DNA of 64,000 bases, taken from positions 833,311 to 897,310 of the forward strand of contig MU270026.1 in NCBI GenBank assembly GCA_021432635.1, written 5' to 3'. A model generated the notes under the pieces. It searched no databases. It was not told the DNA's origin and saw nothing but the letters and a program-made list of their open reading frames with translations. The position numbers were made by a program, and so were the translations under genes. This document shows positions 47,586-57,785 of the stretch, piece by piece (position 1 is the first letter of the stretch; each line of letters starts with the position of its first letter). The DNA is from Thozetella sp. PMI_491. Lineage: Eukaryota; Ascomycota; Sordariomycetes; Chaetosphaeriales; Chaetosphaeriaceae.

Positions 47586-48947
47586 TGGTACAAATAGAAC
47601 CAGCATGGCTACCAGCCACATGGAGCCCCGACAGAAGCCCACAGCGAACTAGATTAGGGGCAAGGAACAAGCGGATAAAGCATGAATTTGACTAGAATAA
47701 CTAACGAACCTGAACTCGGAGAAGACTTATCGAGGTAACTGCAATTCCCCGGAAATTTGGCACAGTGAATGGAAGTTGGGACCAAGGCAAGCGTGAGTAA
47801 CACCATCATCCCGAGCTGGCGGATGGCGGTAGGTAGTAGACGAGCAGCCCATCAGCTGCCTCTCAGTTACCAAGCATAATTTCCAAATTCCAACATAACC
47901 GGGGTCTCATCAGATCCCGTGTGGCGATGGCGTTCCGCAGCGAACCCATCTTTCCCTCGGGCTTTGACGGCGGTTGCGTGCCTCTCTTGTGTCCCCTAAC
48001 GACATGGTTTTTCGAGCGATTCATTTCGGCCTCATGCCGGCGGTGAGGATGGCGGTGCGCGGCCGGACCTTTTTCAGTCTATGGGATCTGGAGAGCCGGG
48101 CTTGGTTAATTGGTTTTGTCTATCAGCCCAGGTGATCTTCGGAAATGAGAGACACCTCTCATAATCCACAAATCGATCGCCGCAGACCAATGCCGCAGAC
48201 CAATGACACGGAGTATAGAATCGGTATATCCGCTATTTGCCCATAATAACCTCTGGGCTTTCTACCTCTGTAAAAGCGGCGAAGGATCAGGTGGCACCCA
48301 TCGTATCGAACACAGACCGCAGTGATCAGTCTTCCCCCCCCTACTCCTCGCTCTTATCCTAGCTATCGCTCTCGGACCGTTGATTATCGCTTTCAGGCCA
48401 GCTTGAAAATGCCTGGATTGCTAGACTATTTCGCATAGCTAATGATTATCTATATATCGTCTGAACATATATAATATCCTGTTAGCTATGGGTTCTTGAA
48501 GGCCTAACGTGGCTACAAGCTGTATATTGACTACCTTGATAACTGCACCGATAAATTTGGAGTGCGCCGCCCCGCTCTTGACCAGCAGATGCAGCGCCTG
48601 CGTAGATAATCCGCGAACCCGCTTCTAGTTCAGCTGCGTTAAGGAGATATTCCTCCTAGAAGTTGCAGAGCGGTTCCAACTGCACGGGGTGGATGAGTTC
48701 CTCGATCTCTGTGCGATGCAGGCGAAGTTTGCCCAAGACGGACTCACGACTCGCAGCTAGTTCGTAGAAGTTATTGGGGCTGTTTAATGGAGGCTTGCTT
48801 GTTGCTCTTTCTTTACTAAAAATTGACTAAGGAGATGTAGCTTGCAAAGCGATGGATCATGTTCTTTCATCATTTCATCTTAGCACCGAGCATTTCGTGA
48901 CGATGCCTCAAGCTTTCCTTCTCCGTCGACGTTCTCTCCGGTCTTCG
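47586..48947. other. Intergenic with repeat copy and decayed coding remnant
   Basis: Between NLR-3 and the LITAF-like gene. Holds repeat copy 1 (48267-48485). Downstream of it, at 48644-48757, a frame reads like protein (EIFLLEVAERFQLHGVDEFL) but is bounded by stops. No intact gene is seen. Confidence 0.45.
48267..48485. repeat. Diverged dispersed repeat, copy 1 (transition-rich)
   Basis: About 219 bp aligning by eye with 49787-50006 in the same orientation. Shared blocks include CACCCATCGTATCGAACACA and TTCGCATAGCTAATGATTAT. Differences are mostly transitions. In most of those noticed this copy carries T or A where the other has C or G, as expected after repeat-induced point mutation. Confidence 0.7.
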
Positions 48948-49523
48948 TCAAATCAGGTATGCCTTAGTGCTACCGCCGAATTTCTGAACGGCTAGAACTC
49001 TCCCGCACTTCAGGCAACTGTGCTCCGCATTCTTGAAGTGGTTCATCGCGTAAGGGATGAACACGCCGATACCCGTGAAGAGGAAGAAGAAGACTCCCAT
49101 GTAGCTTGGGTTCCCATCCAGTCAGATTCTCAGCCAGTGGAATGACTGAGGTGACACGATAACTTACTGGGTTCCTTTGCCGCTGACGTACCGGACCCGG
49201 GTGGGCGAGACAGCATAGCAGCCGGGGCACTGCGCTAGCGCTGGGTGGCGTTGAAGAAGAGGGACCGGCACCACATTGGCACGCGATCTGGCGTCGCCGT
49301 GATAGTGAATGTGAGAGCTCTGCGCCGGAGGGTGGCAGATGTGAGTGCATGGTACACAGGCTGCCTCGGGATCATACGTGGTGTACGGCGGGCCCGGGTT
49401 GGCCACAAGGTCGGCTGTCGGGGCCATCGTGAACGAGTCTGGCTCCTTAGTCTCCATCGCGCGGATGAACTAGCACTGGGATGAAGAATTCTTACCGAAA
49501 TCGCCCTTGGTATTTCTAGACAT
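48948..49523 (-). CDS. LITAF-domain membrane-associated zinc protein
   Basis: Exons 49523-49496, 49438-49168 and 49104-48948 give 151 residues. The first intron (GTAAGA donor, GACTAAG branch-like site, GCCAG acceptor) joins MSRNTKGDF to DSFTMAPTADL. The C-terminal half is a LITAF domain. It has a first zinc pair in QCPGCYAVSPTRV, a hydrophobic stretch that dips into the membrane (YMGVFFFLFTGIGVFIPYA), and a second pair in CLKCGRVLAV. Between start and domain lies a Pro/Cys-rich segment (CVPCTHICHPP). Family members sit on endosomal or plasma membranes and act in trafficking or cell-death signalling; in fungi the role is poorly known. The gene is flanked by the two copies of the ~220 bp repeat. 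A start at 49457 without the first intron is the alternative. Confidence 0.75.
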
Positions 49524-51061
49524 GTTCTTTGTTGAGTGAGAGTAAGAATTTGACAGCACCTTGGTGGGAATACTGCCAGTATGGTTCGGGACTCGGGGTT
49601 CTTTGTATACTTCGGAAGAACGAAGGACACACTGACCATCCCGAGAGGGCATGGAAGAAGGGTATCATATAAACACCCTATAAATGCTGGGCGCAGAGTA
49701 CCGCTTGTGGCGTCCTGGCGCTTCTGTGTGCTGCGGCGGGCATGACCCAGCCTTGCTTAGCCTGCGACCGAAGGCTACCGTGCAGATCTGCAAAGGCGGG
49801 CGAAGGATCGGGCAACACCCATCGTATCGAACACAGACCGCGGTGATCAGTCTCATCCCCCCACTCCTCGCTCTTATCCCGGCTGCCGCCCTCGAACCGT
49901 TGATTATCGCTTCCGAGCCAGCTTGCCAATGCCCAGATTGCCAGACTGTTTCGCATAGCTAATGATTATCTACACATTGTCCAAACATGTATACCATCCT
50001 GTTAGCCTAGTCTCTATTGGGAGACTTTGCCCACTCCGTGAATTATATCGCTCGGTATAACCTTTTACATATAGTGTGCCCGTCTTGGACGGTTAGGCAG
50101 CAGCATTCTGGCACAGTAGATCGGGCTTCGCGGTAGTTGGCGGTCGCCCACTTAATCGATCGACGCCGTACCGTCCCGTTGGCAGTCGACGAAACTGCGA
50201 ATACGAGATGCATGCGTCCAATGATAATTCAGCGTTCATCCTGAAGCAGTGGTGGGCGAAACGTGGACACCAGTGCCTGCATATTGCGCTGAGCTATTCT
50301 TCAGGGAATCCATTGCGGCGAGGTTGGCGACGCGCGGCCTCCACACTGAGTGGATGCATCACCAACTTATATGTCCCGCCAAGCTAGTCAAAAGCATCTC
50401 ACCAATCCTGCTTCAACGTGAAAGCATCTAAAAGCTTGGCGTCCCGGTACGCAGAGCTATCCCCTCTAGGCACTAATATCCCCGTCGTATACTCCGAGTT
50501 TGCTTAGCGGGGGATTGTGTTGAGAACATGCAAGAGCCTGCAGATTCACTGCCACAATCTCGGACGGGCTACAAGTCTGTGCCGCCAGCACAGCAATCGC
50601 GCACTTCTACAGCCGCATTAGAGCTTCTTTGGTTCTTTTAAGAGTCTGGCCGCGTCATCTAGGCGTTCTAGGCGTTCGAGGTTCACCACCTTTGTTTTTC
50701 GTTTAATTTCTTGTCAAAAAAAGATTAGCGGTTTTCAGTATACATACGTGCATAGCCAAATCAAGGCAATGAATCTTGGTATTACTAGCCTATCATTATT
50801 GCTTATAGCTCACATGTCGGTATCTTTAGTATCATGAAAGAGAACTGGAAAGATCAACCGCGTGACACGTTCTCGGACAGGCCATCGCACCTTGAACCGT
50901 GTACCCGATATGATACTAAGCAGCTCCCCGGTGCCCTCCTCAAAGAAGCCTCCGATTCATTATACTAATGTATCTTTATCCACATCATTTGTCCTAGAAA
51001 CTGCTCCGATGCAGTGCTACAGCTTTCCCGTCCACCCTCTAGAGTGCAAGCACTCCGGCCC
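49524..51061. other. Intergenic with repeat copy 2
   Basis: Apart from the repeat, holds the LITAF promoter side, with TATA-like sequence near 49668-49682 (CATATAAACACCCTATAAAT on the plus strand). The rest, 50010-51061, shows no supported gene. Confidence 0.45.
49787..50006. repeat. Diverged dispersed repeat, copy 2
   Basis: Direct-orientation partner of 48267-48485, richer in G and C. Copy 2 begins about 260 bp upstream of the LITAF start. The homology stops abruptly at both ends (TCTG at the left, GTTAGC at the right). No terminal repeats or coding potential were recognised. Confidence 0.7.
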
Positions 51062-52345
51062 TCACATAATTCGAGAGGAAAAGAATGAGATGAAAGACAA
51101 TGACGTCCCGAGAAGGCGCTGGGTAGAGTCCGTCGGGTGGTTGGGATTTGCGGCGGCCATCGCCTTAGCCTCGTCGGCCTCGGGGAGTGCGATCATAGTG
51201 GTGTTGATATACTGCTTGACCTTCTTGGCTACGCCGCCGGCCAGCACTACCTTACGATCCCACCCGTTGGTGAGAACAGCACCGTACGCGCCGAGGTCGA
51301 GGCAGGTGACATAGGATGGCTGAGAGTAATCCATCCCACTGATGCCAAGGAGGTCGGCAGCGGCATTGTGCCCCGCGACGCGGCCGAGAGGCTTGGCATG
51401 CTGGCATGACATCAGAGAGTAGTGACCGGCAGCATCTGTGGCAGCGCAGGCCGCATCGCCCGCGACGAAGATATCGGGAAGCGACGACACGCGCAGGTCA
51501 CGGTCGACGTACAAACGGCCTAAGGGGTCTTTCTTCGATGGTATCTGCTCGGTGAGTGCTGTGGCCACCACCCCGGCGGTCCAGATAGTAGTCATGGCTT
51601 CGATGCGTTCCCCCGTGGCGGTGGTGACGCCAAGTTTGTCGACCCCAGTGACGGTTGTACCGACCTTTGTCTGTACACCGAGGTGGTGGATCGCATGCGT
51701 GATGGTCGGACGTGGATTTGGCCCGAGGGTATCGCCCACTTCATTCCCTTGCGTGAGGAGGATAACTCTTAAGTCGGCCTCCGTACCGAGCACAGCACGG
51801 AGCCGCGCGGTCATCTCCGCTGCTACCTCGACCCCGGTGAAGCCCGCGCCGCAGACCACGACTGTGTTGCGGGCTGGGCTTGATGGCAGTGATTTGAGGC
51901 TCTGAAGGTGGGTCTCCAGCTCAACAGCGTCTTCGAGCTGATCGACATTAAAGGCGTGCTCACGCAGGCCCTTGATGTTGGGACGTACGAGGCGGCTTCC
52001 GGCTGCGAGCACCAGTCGGCTGTATGGCTGCGTTGAGCGTGTTCCATCTGGCTGCACGACCATGACCACTTTCTCGGGTACGTGGATGTCTTCGACGGTG
52101 CCCTGGACGAAGCGAACTCCTGTCGCACTGAATAGGTCACTCAGTGGAGCCACCTTCTCGGCCGGATTTGGCTCATAGAGTCGGGGCCGTATTGTCAACT
52201 GTGGCTCTGGGGCGATAACAGTGACCTGTATCTCGGTTGCTGCTGGATTCTTCTTGGCGTGCGAAGAGAGCAGGCGCCGTGCCGCAAGTGCGCTCCATGT
52301 GCCAGCGAACCCGGCACCCACGACGACGATGTTCTGTTGTTCCAT
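51062..52345 (-). CDS. FAD-dependent pyridine nucleotide oxidoreductase (NDH-2/AIF-like)
   Basis: Single exon, 427 residues. Two dinucleotide-binding Rossmann motifs are visible: IVVVGAGFAGTWSA at the N-terminus for FAD and VVVCGAGFTGVEVAAE in the middle for NAD(P)H. The C-terminal FAD motif is DIFVAGDAACAA. This arrangement fits type II NADH dehydrogenases and AIF-like oxidoreductases (Pyr_redox_2). No mitochondrial presequence or C-terminal membrane anchor is evident, so it may be cytosolic or loosely membrane-bound and act in redox balance or secondary metabolism. The reading frame is open for 97 codons upstream of the chosen ATG at 52345. That extension is low in family features, and MEQQNIVVVGAG is a natural start directly before the nucleotide-binding strand. 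Confidence 0.85.
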   Translation of the reverse strand: MEQQNIVVVGAGFAGTWSALAARRLLSSHAKKNPAATEIQVTVIAPEPQLTIRPRLYEPNPAEKVAPLSDLFSATGVRFVQGTVEDIHVPEKVVMVVQPDGTRSTQPYSRLVLAAGSRLVRPNIKGLREHAFNVDQLEDAVELETHLQSLKSLPSSPARNTVVVCGAGFTGVEVAAEMTARLRAVLGTEADLRVILLTQGNEVGDTLGPNPRPTITHAIHHLGVQTKVGTTVTGVDKLGVTTATGERIEAMTTIWTAGVVATALTEQIPSKKDPLGRLYVDRDLRVSSLPDIFVAGDAACAATDAAGHYSLMSCQHAKPLGRVAGHNAAADLLGISGMDYSQPSYVTCLDLGAYGAVLTNGWDRKVVLAGGVAKKVKQYINTTMIALPEADEAKAMAAANPNHPTDSTQRLLGTSLSFISFFSSRIM

Positions 52346-53282
52346 TGGAAGAGGGAGACCGAGGAGAGAGTAGTAGTGATGTTGCAAATCGAGATTTCTA
52401 TATTGCTCTGTACCGATGAAGCATGAGTCTCGACATTTCTCACGGCCGTGACTTGCGATGTTGCTGCAGCATTTATAGTAGATGTTGCACGGCCACGAGT
52501 AGCCGTAACTTGTCTCAGCAGCGCGAGTCCAGACGCTTGTAGGCCCGTGATTGGCCCTGATGGATATCCGAGGCGGGTACCCGGGTCCCGCTTTCCCGGG
52601 AACTGGGAACCCGGACTTCTCTTTGGTGGAACCCAATTGATGGACGGCTCCACTTTAGTCCAATTGTCAAATCAGGCATGCGGGTAGGAGAGGAGCAAGT
52701 TGCACGGCAGAAAGGCAGAAATATTAAATAACTAACTAGGTAACTAGCCTTCAAGACCAACGAAGAGGGAAAGGAAGCCCGCTAGAAAATCTACAGCTAG
52801 CAGCTGTTGAGAAATATCACTCCCGCCGATCTACTTGCCATAATTATGCAATATAAACTATAGTTATAGGCTACTAGAGTAAGAAAGCGCGGGGTGTGGT
52901 TTATCCCCAAGATAGCAGGCATGACATCGGTAAAATGGTGAAGAAGGCCATGTGCCTACTAGCCATTATATTGACCAGGCATAGCTTGAAGTCAGCCTTC
53001 CAGCTTCCGTAGTTTAGGTAGGCACCACTCTTCGGGCAGTGAGACTGCAGCATTCCTGCAGGTCAACCCAAAAATGTATGCTACTTGTCGCCAGCGTATT
53101 TGTGTTGGCCAAAATATCAAGACGGATGTTAATATTCTAATACCGAATGGCTCCCGGCGCAGGCTATCTTGATGTACCATATTCATACGCCGTCTATCAG
53201 TCATGACATGTTACACAAATGTAGAGCCACTACCAACATTAGTATACGACCGTACTGCTCCAGCAGCCCAGCTCTGGGCGAC
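52346..53282. other. Intergenic with CCCGGG-rich inverted repeats
   Basis: Promoter side of the oxidoreductase. A cluster of self-complementary CCCGGG motifs occurs at about 52570-52616 (TACCCGGGTCCC, TTCCCGGGAA). Otherwise AT-rich and without a supported gene. Confidence 0.45.
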
Positions 53283-55209
53283 CTAGAGCGAAACCAGTGG
53301 CCAAACGGCGGATGCCCCCACAACCGCCATCGTGAATTTGCTCTTCCACGGACTCTGGCTGGAAGCGGGAGACCGGGGCACATTGCTTGAGGGCGTGGAA
53401 GTCGACAGTGTCCCATTAGCGGCGGGTAGAACGAGCCCCTGCACAAAGGCCTGCTGCCACCACGCGCAGCGGTCATTGGCCATGTCGTCCGTCTGCGTCA
53501 CGAGGCCGTCAGCTGTGAGGGCGCGGACCTGCGCCCCGCCCCCGTAGAGCGGGAAGTCAGAGACCTCCTTCGCCGGGCTTTGGTTAGGATCGCCTTCCAG
53601 CACGAAGCCGACGAGGTAGTCCTGCAGCGCGTGTGCCATGGTCTCGTTGACGGGGAAGCCGTCGTCGAGCTGCGCGGTCGGGCCGTTGTAAAAGGTGTAC
53701 GGGATGTCTCCGGCGTGGTGGCCTGGCGGGATGGCGAAGAGGTAGTTATACGTCGCGTTACCGAAGGCAGTCCCGAGGTACCGCGTGGAGCATGCGAAGG
53801 TCGAGTCGGTCGCAATCTGGCCCGCGCGCAGGAGCTCGCTAGGGTAGCTGCTGGAGGGATAGAGGGTGTCGAGGATGTAGCTTTTCGTCTCATCCGAGGC
53901 GTCCGGCACGAGTGTGTCGGAGAGCCGCTCAGTGTCGCTGGCGCTGTTGATGTTGGCGATGGAGTACAGGGCTTCGTACGAGTTGTGTCCCGCCATGACA
54001 ATGACGTCCGGATCGAACTTGCCCTCGGCGAGCAGGGCCTGGGGAATAGCAGGTACGTAGATCCCATCGGGAGATGGGCCGAACATAAACTCGGCGGTAG
54101 GGGCATTGTAAACGACAGCTGCATTGATGGCCTTGAGTGCGCTGCTGTCGAGCTTGGACAGGTCCGCCACGGTGGATATAGTTCGGTTCATTTCCTGGGC
54201 AGCCTGAGTCATAACGGCCTGGTAACTAGTCGTCATGTTGAGGCTGAATTGGAACGCCGGGGACTGCAGAATGGCTCGTGTGAAGTTCGCCTTGGTCGCC
54301 CCACCATAGGCCGTGATTTGATGCAGAATGCTTGACGCGCCAGCGCTCTCGCCCATGACGGTCACGCGGCTGGCATCGCCGCCGAACAAGCCAATGTACT
54401 TCTGCACCCAGCTAAGGGCCAGAGCCTGGTCATAGAGGCCTAGGTTCGGTGTTGTATCGGCGGCGCCTCCAAGCCAGCCGAACATTCCCAGGCGGTAGTT
54501 TATTGACACGTATACCATGCCGGCGTTGCCGTTAAGCATAGAGCGACCAAGTAGCCCCTCGGCGTTGGTGGACGCCGCTTTCGATCCGGAGATGAAACCG
54601 CCGCCGTGGATCCACACGACAACGGGGGCTGATGACAATGGGTTTAGCGCTGTTCCGTTGCTATCTGAACGAGGGCAGCCATGTGGCAATGATGAGTCTG
54701 ACCTTTAGATGTCTCTCGGCTGTCGTAGACGGTCTGAGGCACATAGATATCGAGGACCAGGCACGCCTCGGTCTGCCCCGCAGCATTGTACAGTACCTTC
54801 GCTACCACATCTGTGGTGACGTTGTATAATGCGGCATTCTTCGCTAGAAGCCATTCTGGGGCCGACTGCATGCATATCGCCAACTGGGAGCCGTCGTTGA
54901 CCGTAGAGTTGCTCCCAAGCGGCAGCGTGGAGGGTTTGAACCGGCGCTCGCCGACAGGTTGTTCAGCATAAGGTACGTTGCTGAAGAGATAATACTTTTG
55001 CGTGACCTGGAATGCAGCTTCAGTTAACTAGCCGCACGCGCATCCCCGAAATAGTAAAACCTAACGTTAAGCACTCCGGTATGGACTTCATATCCAAGAT
55101 CGACCGACGGAGTTACATCTGCTCTGGAGGCATGTGCAACTGGGGAGGATGCACTAAGAGCGGCGAGTCCTGCCCAGAGTAGAGATATAGCGGTGGGTTT
55201 TCCCATCAT
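53283..55209 (-). CDS. Secreted type-B carboxylesterase/lipase
   Basis: Exons 55209-55066, 55006-54703 and 54664-53283 give 609 residues. A signal peptide (LLWAGLAALSASSPVAHA) opens the protein. Exon 1 joins exon 2 at GVLN/VTQKYYLFSNVPYAEQP, which fits the family well. The catalytic serine is Ser256 in VMGESAGASS, HGGGF forms the oxyanion hole, and HHAGDIPYTF holds the probable catalytic histidine. The C-terminus has a Ser/Pro-rich stretch and a hydrophobic tail (FTMAVVGASAVWPLVSL), suggesting a GPI anchor. The second intron would be only 38 bp (GTCAGA to TTCAG), which is unusually short but is the only join that keeps frame. The enzyme would hydrolyse esters at the cell surface. It is divergent from a Zn2Cys6 regulator. 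Confidence 0.85.
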
Positions 55210-55936
55210 GGTAGCGTGCCATAAAAGAGTAAGAATGATCAAGGTCGTTCGTCTGAGCTGGGTCACGGAGAAATGATTGGTTCCGGATACCACCAAGACG
55301 AAAAAGCAATCAGGTCAGGAGCGAGTGTTGAAGCGAATGGAAGGCTTGAGGCGCTGGAGGCAGATTCGTGAAAGAGCTCATCGTGATGGCGGCAATATAT
55401 ACTGATCTCGCCTTGTTGGGTTCGGATGGGGGAGAGGGCGCCGTCTATCGCCTTGAAGCTCGAGCTAAGTCGTTAACGGCGCATTTCTCCAGACTTCATG
55501 TCGCCATCATGTGTCAACCGCGGTATCTGTGGACATCGAGGGGCGCGTCGGCGCCAAGCTAAGTCTTTAAAGGCGTACTTCTCCGGCTCATTTATGCTTC
55601 ATGGGGGCTTTCCTGCCCCCAGCCATGGACTTCATTACAAGGTGCAGATGCTCCGTGCTTAGCCATTGCGATCGCCGTAGCTGAGGCGAAGGCCAACAAG
55701 GCCCGGGACTAGCTTGGCTTTAGGCCAAGGCCACTAGGCTTATTCGGGAGCACTTCTCCTGGTTGGGGACCCCTGCACCTTCTATTCGCCTATCTCGCCC
55801 GCCCTCTCCCGACGCCTCAAACGACACGCAGCCCTGAAAACGGCATCTCGCCAAACGTTTGAGCTCGCTCGGGTCATACCCTCCGCCCCAGGAAAAAGGC
55901 CCTGCGCAAATCGGATGCGCAATCCAGTCCCGTGAG
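55210..55936. promoter_or_regulatory. Divergent promoter region, carboxylesterase and Zn2Cys6 regulator
   Basis: 727 bp between two start codons that face away from each other. No operator was recognised. A repeated phrase, CTAAGTC(G)TTAA followed by GCG, occurs at about 55466 and 55560 and may be a short local duplication. Confidence 0.4.
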
Positions 55937-57505
55937 ATGGCGGAAAGTCGGTTCCTCGGGCGCCGCCAAGAAGCCTGCCACCAATGTCGCGAGCGTCGCG
56001 TCCGGGTAAGCATCCGTCCCTGGCGTCCATGTCGTCTATGTTGCCTACAAGCGCCTACTCCCCGTTCTTAACCAACCCCAAAGCGCCTTGCATGTCTAGT
56101 GGCCCGCGCTGACTGGCGGGACTAGTGCGGCAAAGAGCGCCCCGGTTGCGGGGAGTGCGCGGCAAGATCGCTCATCTGCCCGGGATACCTGCCTAAGATC
56201 TCACTAGATTTCAAGGATGAGAGTGGTCTGGCAGCCCAAAAGGTTCAGGCCCGGAAGCGGAAGCAAGCCGAGGCTGACCTATTGAGCCACTCCCCTTCCG
56301 GCAGCGCTTCTGGTGGCCGCTCCCCCGCCAGCGACGGCCCGGCCAGCAGTCCATTCGGCCCCCTTGCCACAGTGTCTCCGACGCGGGTTCCGCCACTTCC
56401 CATCAGGGACATTGCCATTTCGTACTTTACCACACAGGACCTCCAGGGTAGCCTATTAGGTGGCATCACCGAGCTATACTCTGACACCAATACCAACTCA
56501 CTGCTGTTCACAACAGCGTGCGCCCCCGCGCTCGCGTCGCTGGCCATTGACAGCAACCAGCCCCAGCTCATGACCCTTGCGCGGTCACATTACGCACAGG
56601 CGCTGCATCGCACCAACCTGGCCCTCAGCGACTCAGCCCAGTGCGCCACCGACGAGACACTAGCTTCCATTTTGCATCTTGGCTTCTTCGAAGGTATTTT
56701 GTATGAGGACAGGACTGTTCAGAAAAACTGGACGGCGCACGTAGCCGGGGCGTTGGAGATACTTCGGATCCGGGGCCGCCGCCAGTTCCAAACATATGTC
56801 GGCCGGGAGCTTTATGTCGTCGCCATCATGGGCGTATTATTTAGCTGCATCCAGGGCAACATCAAAATCACGGCAGAGCTGCGCAAGCTGGAGAAGCTAG
56901 CGGCGGAGTTCCTAGATCCCGATCATCCGACATACCGACTTTGTCCTATTCTAGAGGTATACGCGGATTTTCAACACGCCCGAAGGAGCGGTAAATCCAC
57001 ACCGAGCGCCATGATCGAACGATCTCTACACCTAGACGAGACCATCGCCGCCGCGTATGCAAACGACCACGAGATCAAGCTTTTGGGTCAGTCCTTCGCA
57101 GATAGACAGCAGATCATGGCTGCGAGGAGAAGTGTCACGCTGCTGCTGCTCCGGATGATGTTGAACGGCTGGACACAACGATTCCTTGCCATGAAAGAGC
57201 ATGCGCAGAAGGTGCTCGATCAAGAGGATCTCCAGTTGCGCGGCGCTGCCCAGCAGCGAATGACGGCCATGGCAGTCGATATCCTGGAAACGGCCCGCAA
57301 GTTTATCGCTCCGCGCATCACAGTGCGTTCGCGCTTCTTGGTACTCCCAGTCTACTGCGTGTGCCAAGAACCACTAATGCCAGCTGGCCTTAAGACCAGG
57401 GCCGAGGCTCTCGTAAAGCTCCTCGGGGTGGAGGGCAAGATCCCGGAGGCACTGCGGGCATCTCAGAGAATCGAAGTATTTCGACAGATGCAAGCACAGA
57501 AGTGA
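55937..57505 (+). CDS. Zn2Cys6 transcription factor (Fungal_trans_2-like), TF-1
   Basis: Exons 55937-56005 and 56126-57505 give 482 residues. The 120-bp intron splits the zinc cluster between its second and third cysteines. The spliced motif is C-HQ-C-RERRVR-C-GKERPG-C-GE-C-AARSLI-C, an exact CX2CX6CX6CX2CX6C pattern that supports the join. A basic stretch (QARKRKQ) follows. The rest resembles the large helical regulatory domain of fungal transcription factors of the Fungal_trans_2 type, with no DNA-binding role of its own. It would act in the nucleus, binding CGG-type sites. It is divergent from the carboxylesterase gene and convergent with a second regulator (280 bp between stops), so local control of the esterase is plausible but unproven. 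Confidence 0.85.
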
Positions 57506-57785
57506 AGGCTCTGTATTATCATTCCCATTCTATAGTTGACGCTGCTCACCGTCATGCACATAGCCTTAACATGGGGTGTATCGTATGTCACTGAAATGAT
57601 TAGCAACGGTGTGAACAACTAGTGCCATTTGCCGCTTTCTTTTCCAGGAATCTCTACCATGGCTGCTTAACGTACCAGAAGACGGAATGCCTCTGAACTT
57701 ATCGAGCCTACTCGCGCTGTAGATGTCAGGCCGCGTGACCCCTAAGATGCGTTCAGTCGGCAACGACCACACCGGATTTCCATGT

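Noticed and set aside
49665-49962. Open frames through repeat copy 2
   Set aside because: Frames exist on both strands, cover the repeat and flank, and are destroyed in copy 1; no protein signature.
53498-54335. Long frames in both strands across the carboxylesterase gene (208 and 251 codons)
   Set aside because: They are shadows of a GC-rich true exon; the esterase frame has the catalytic motifs.
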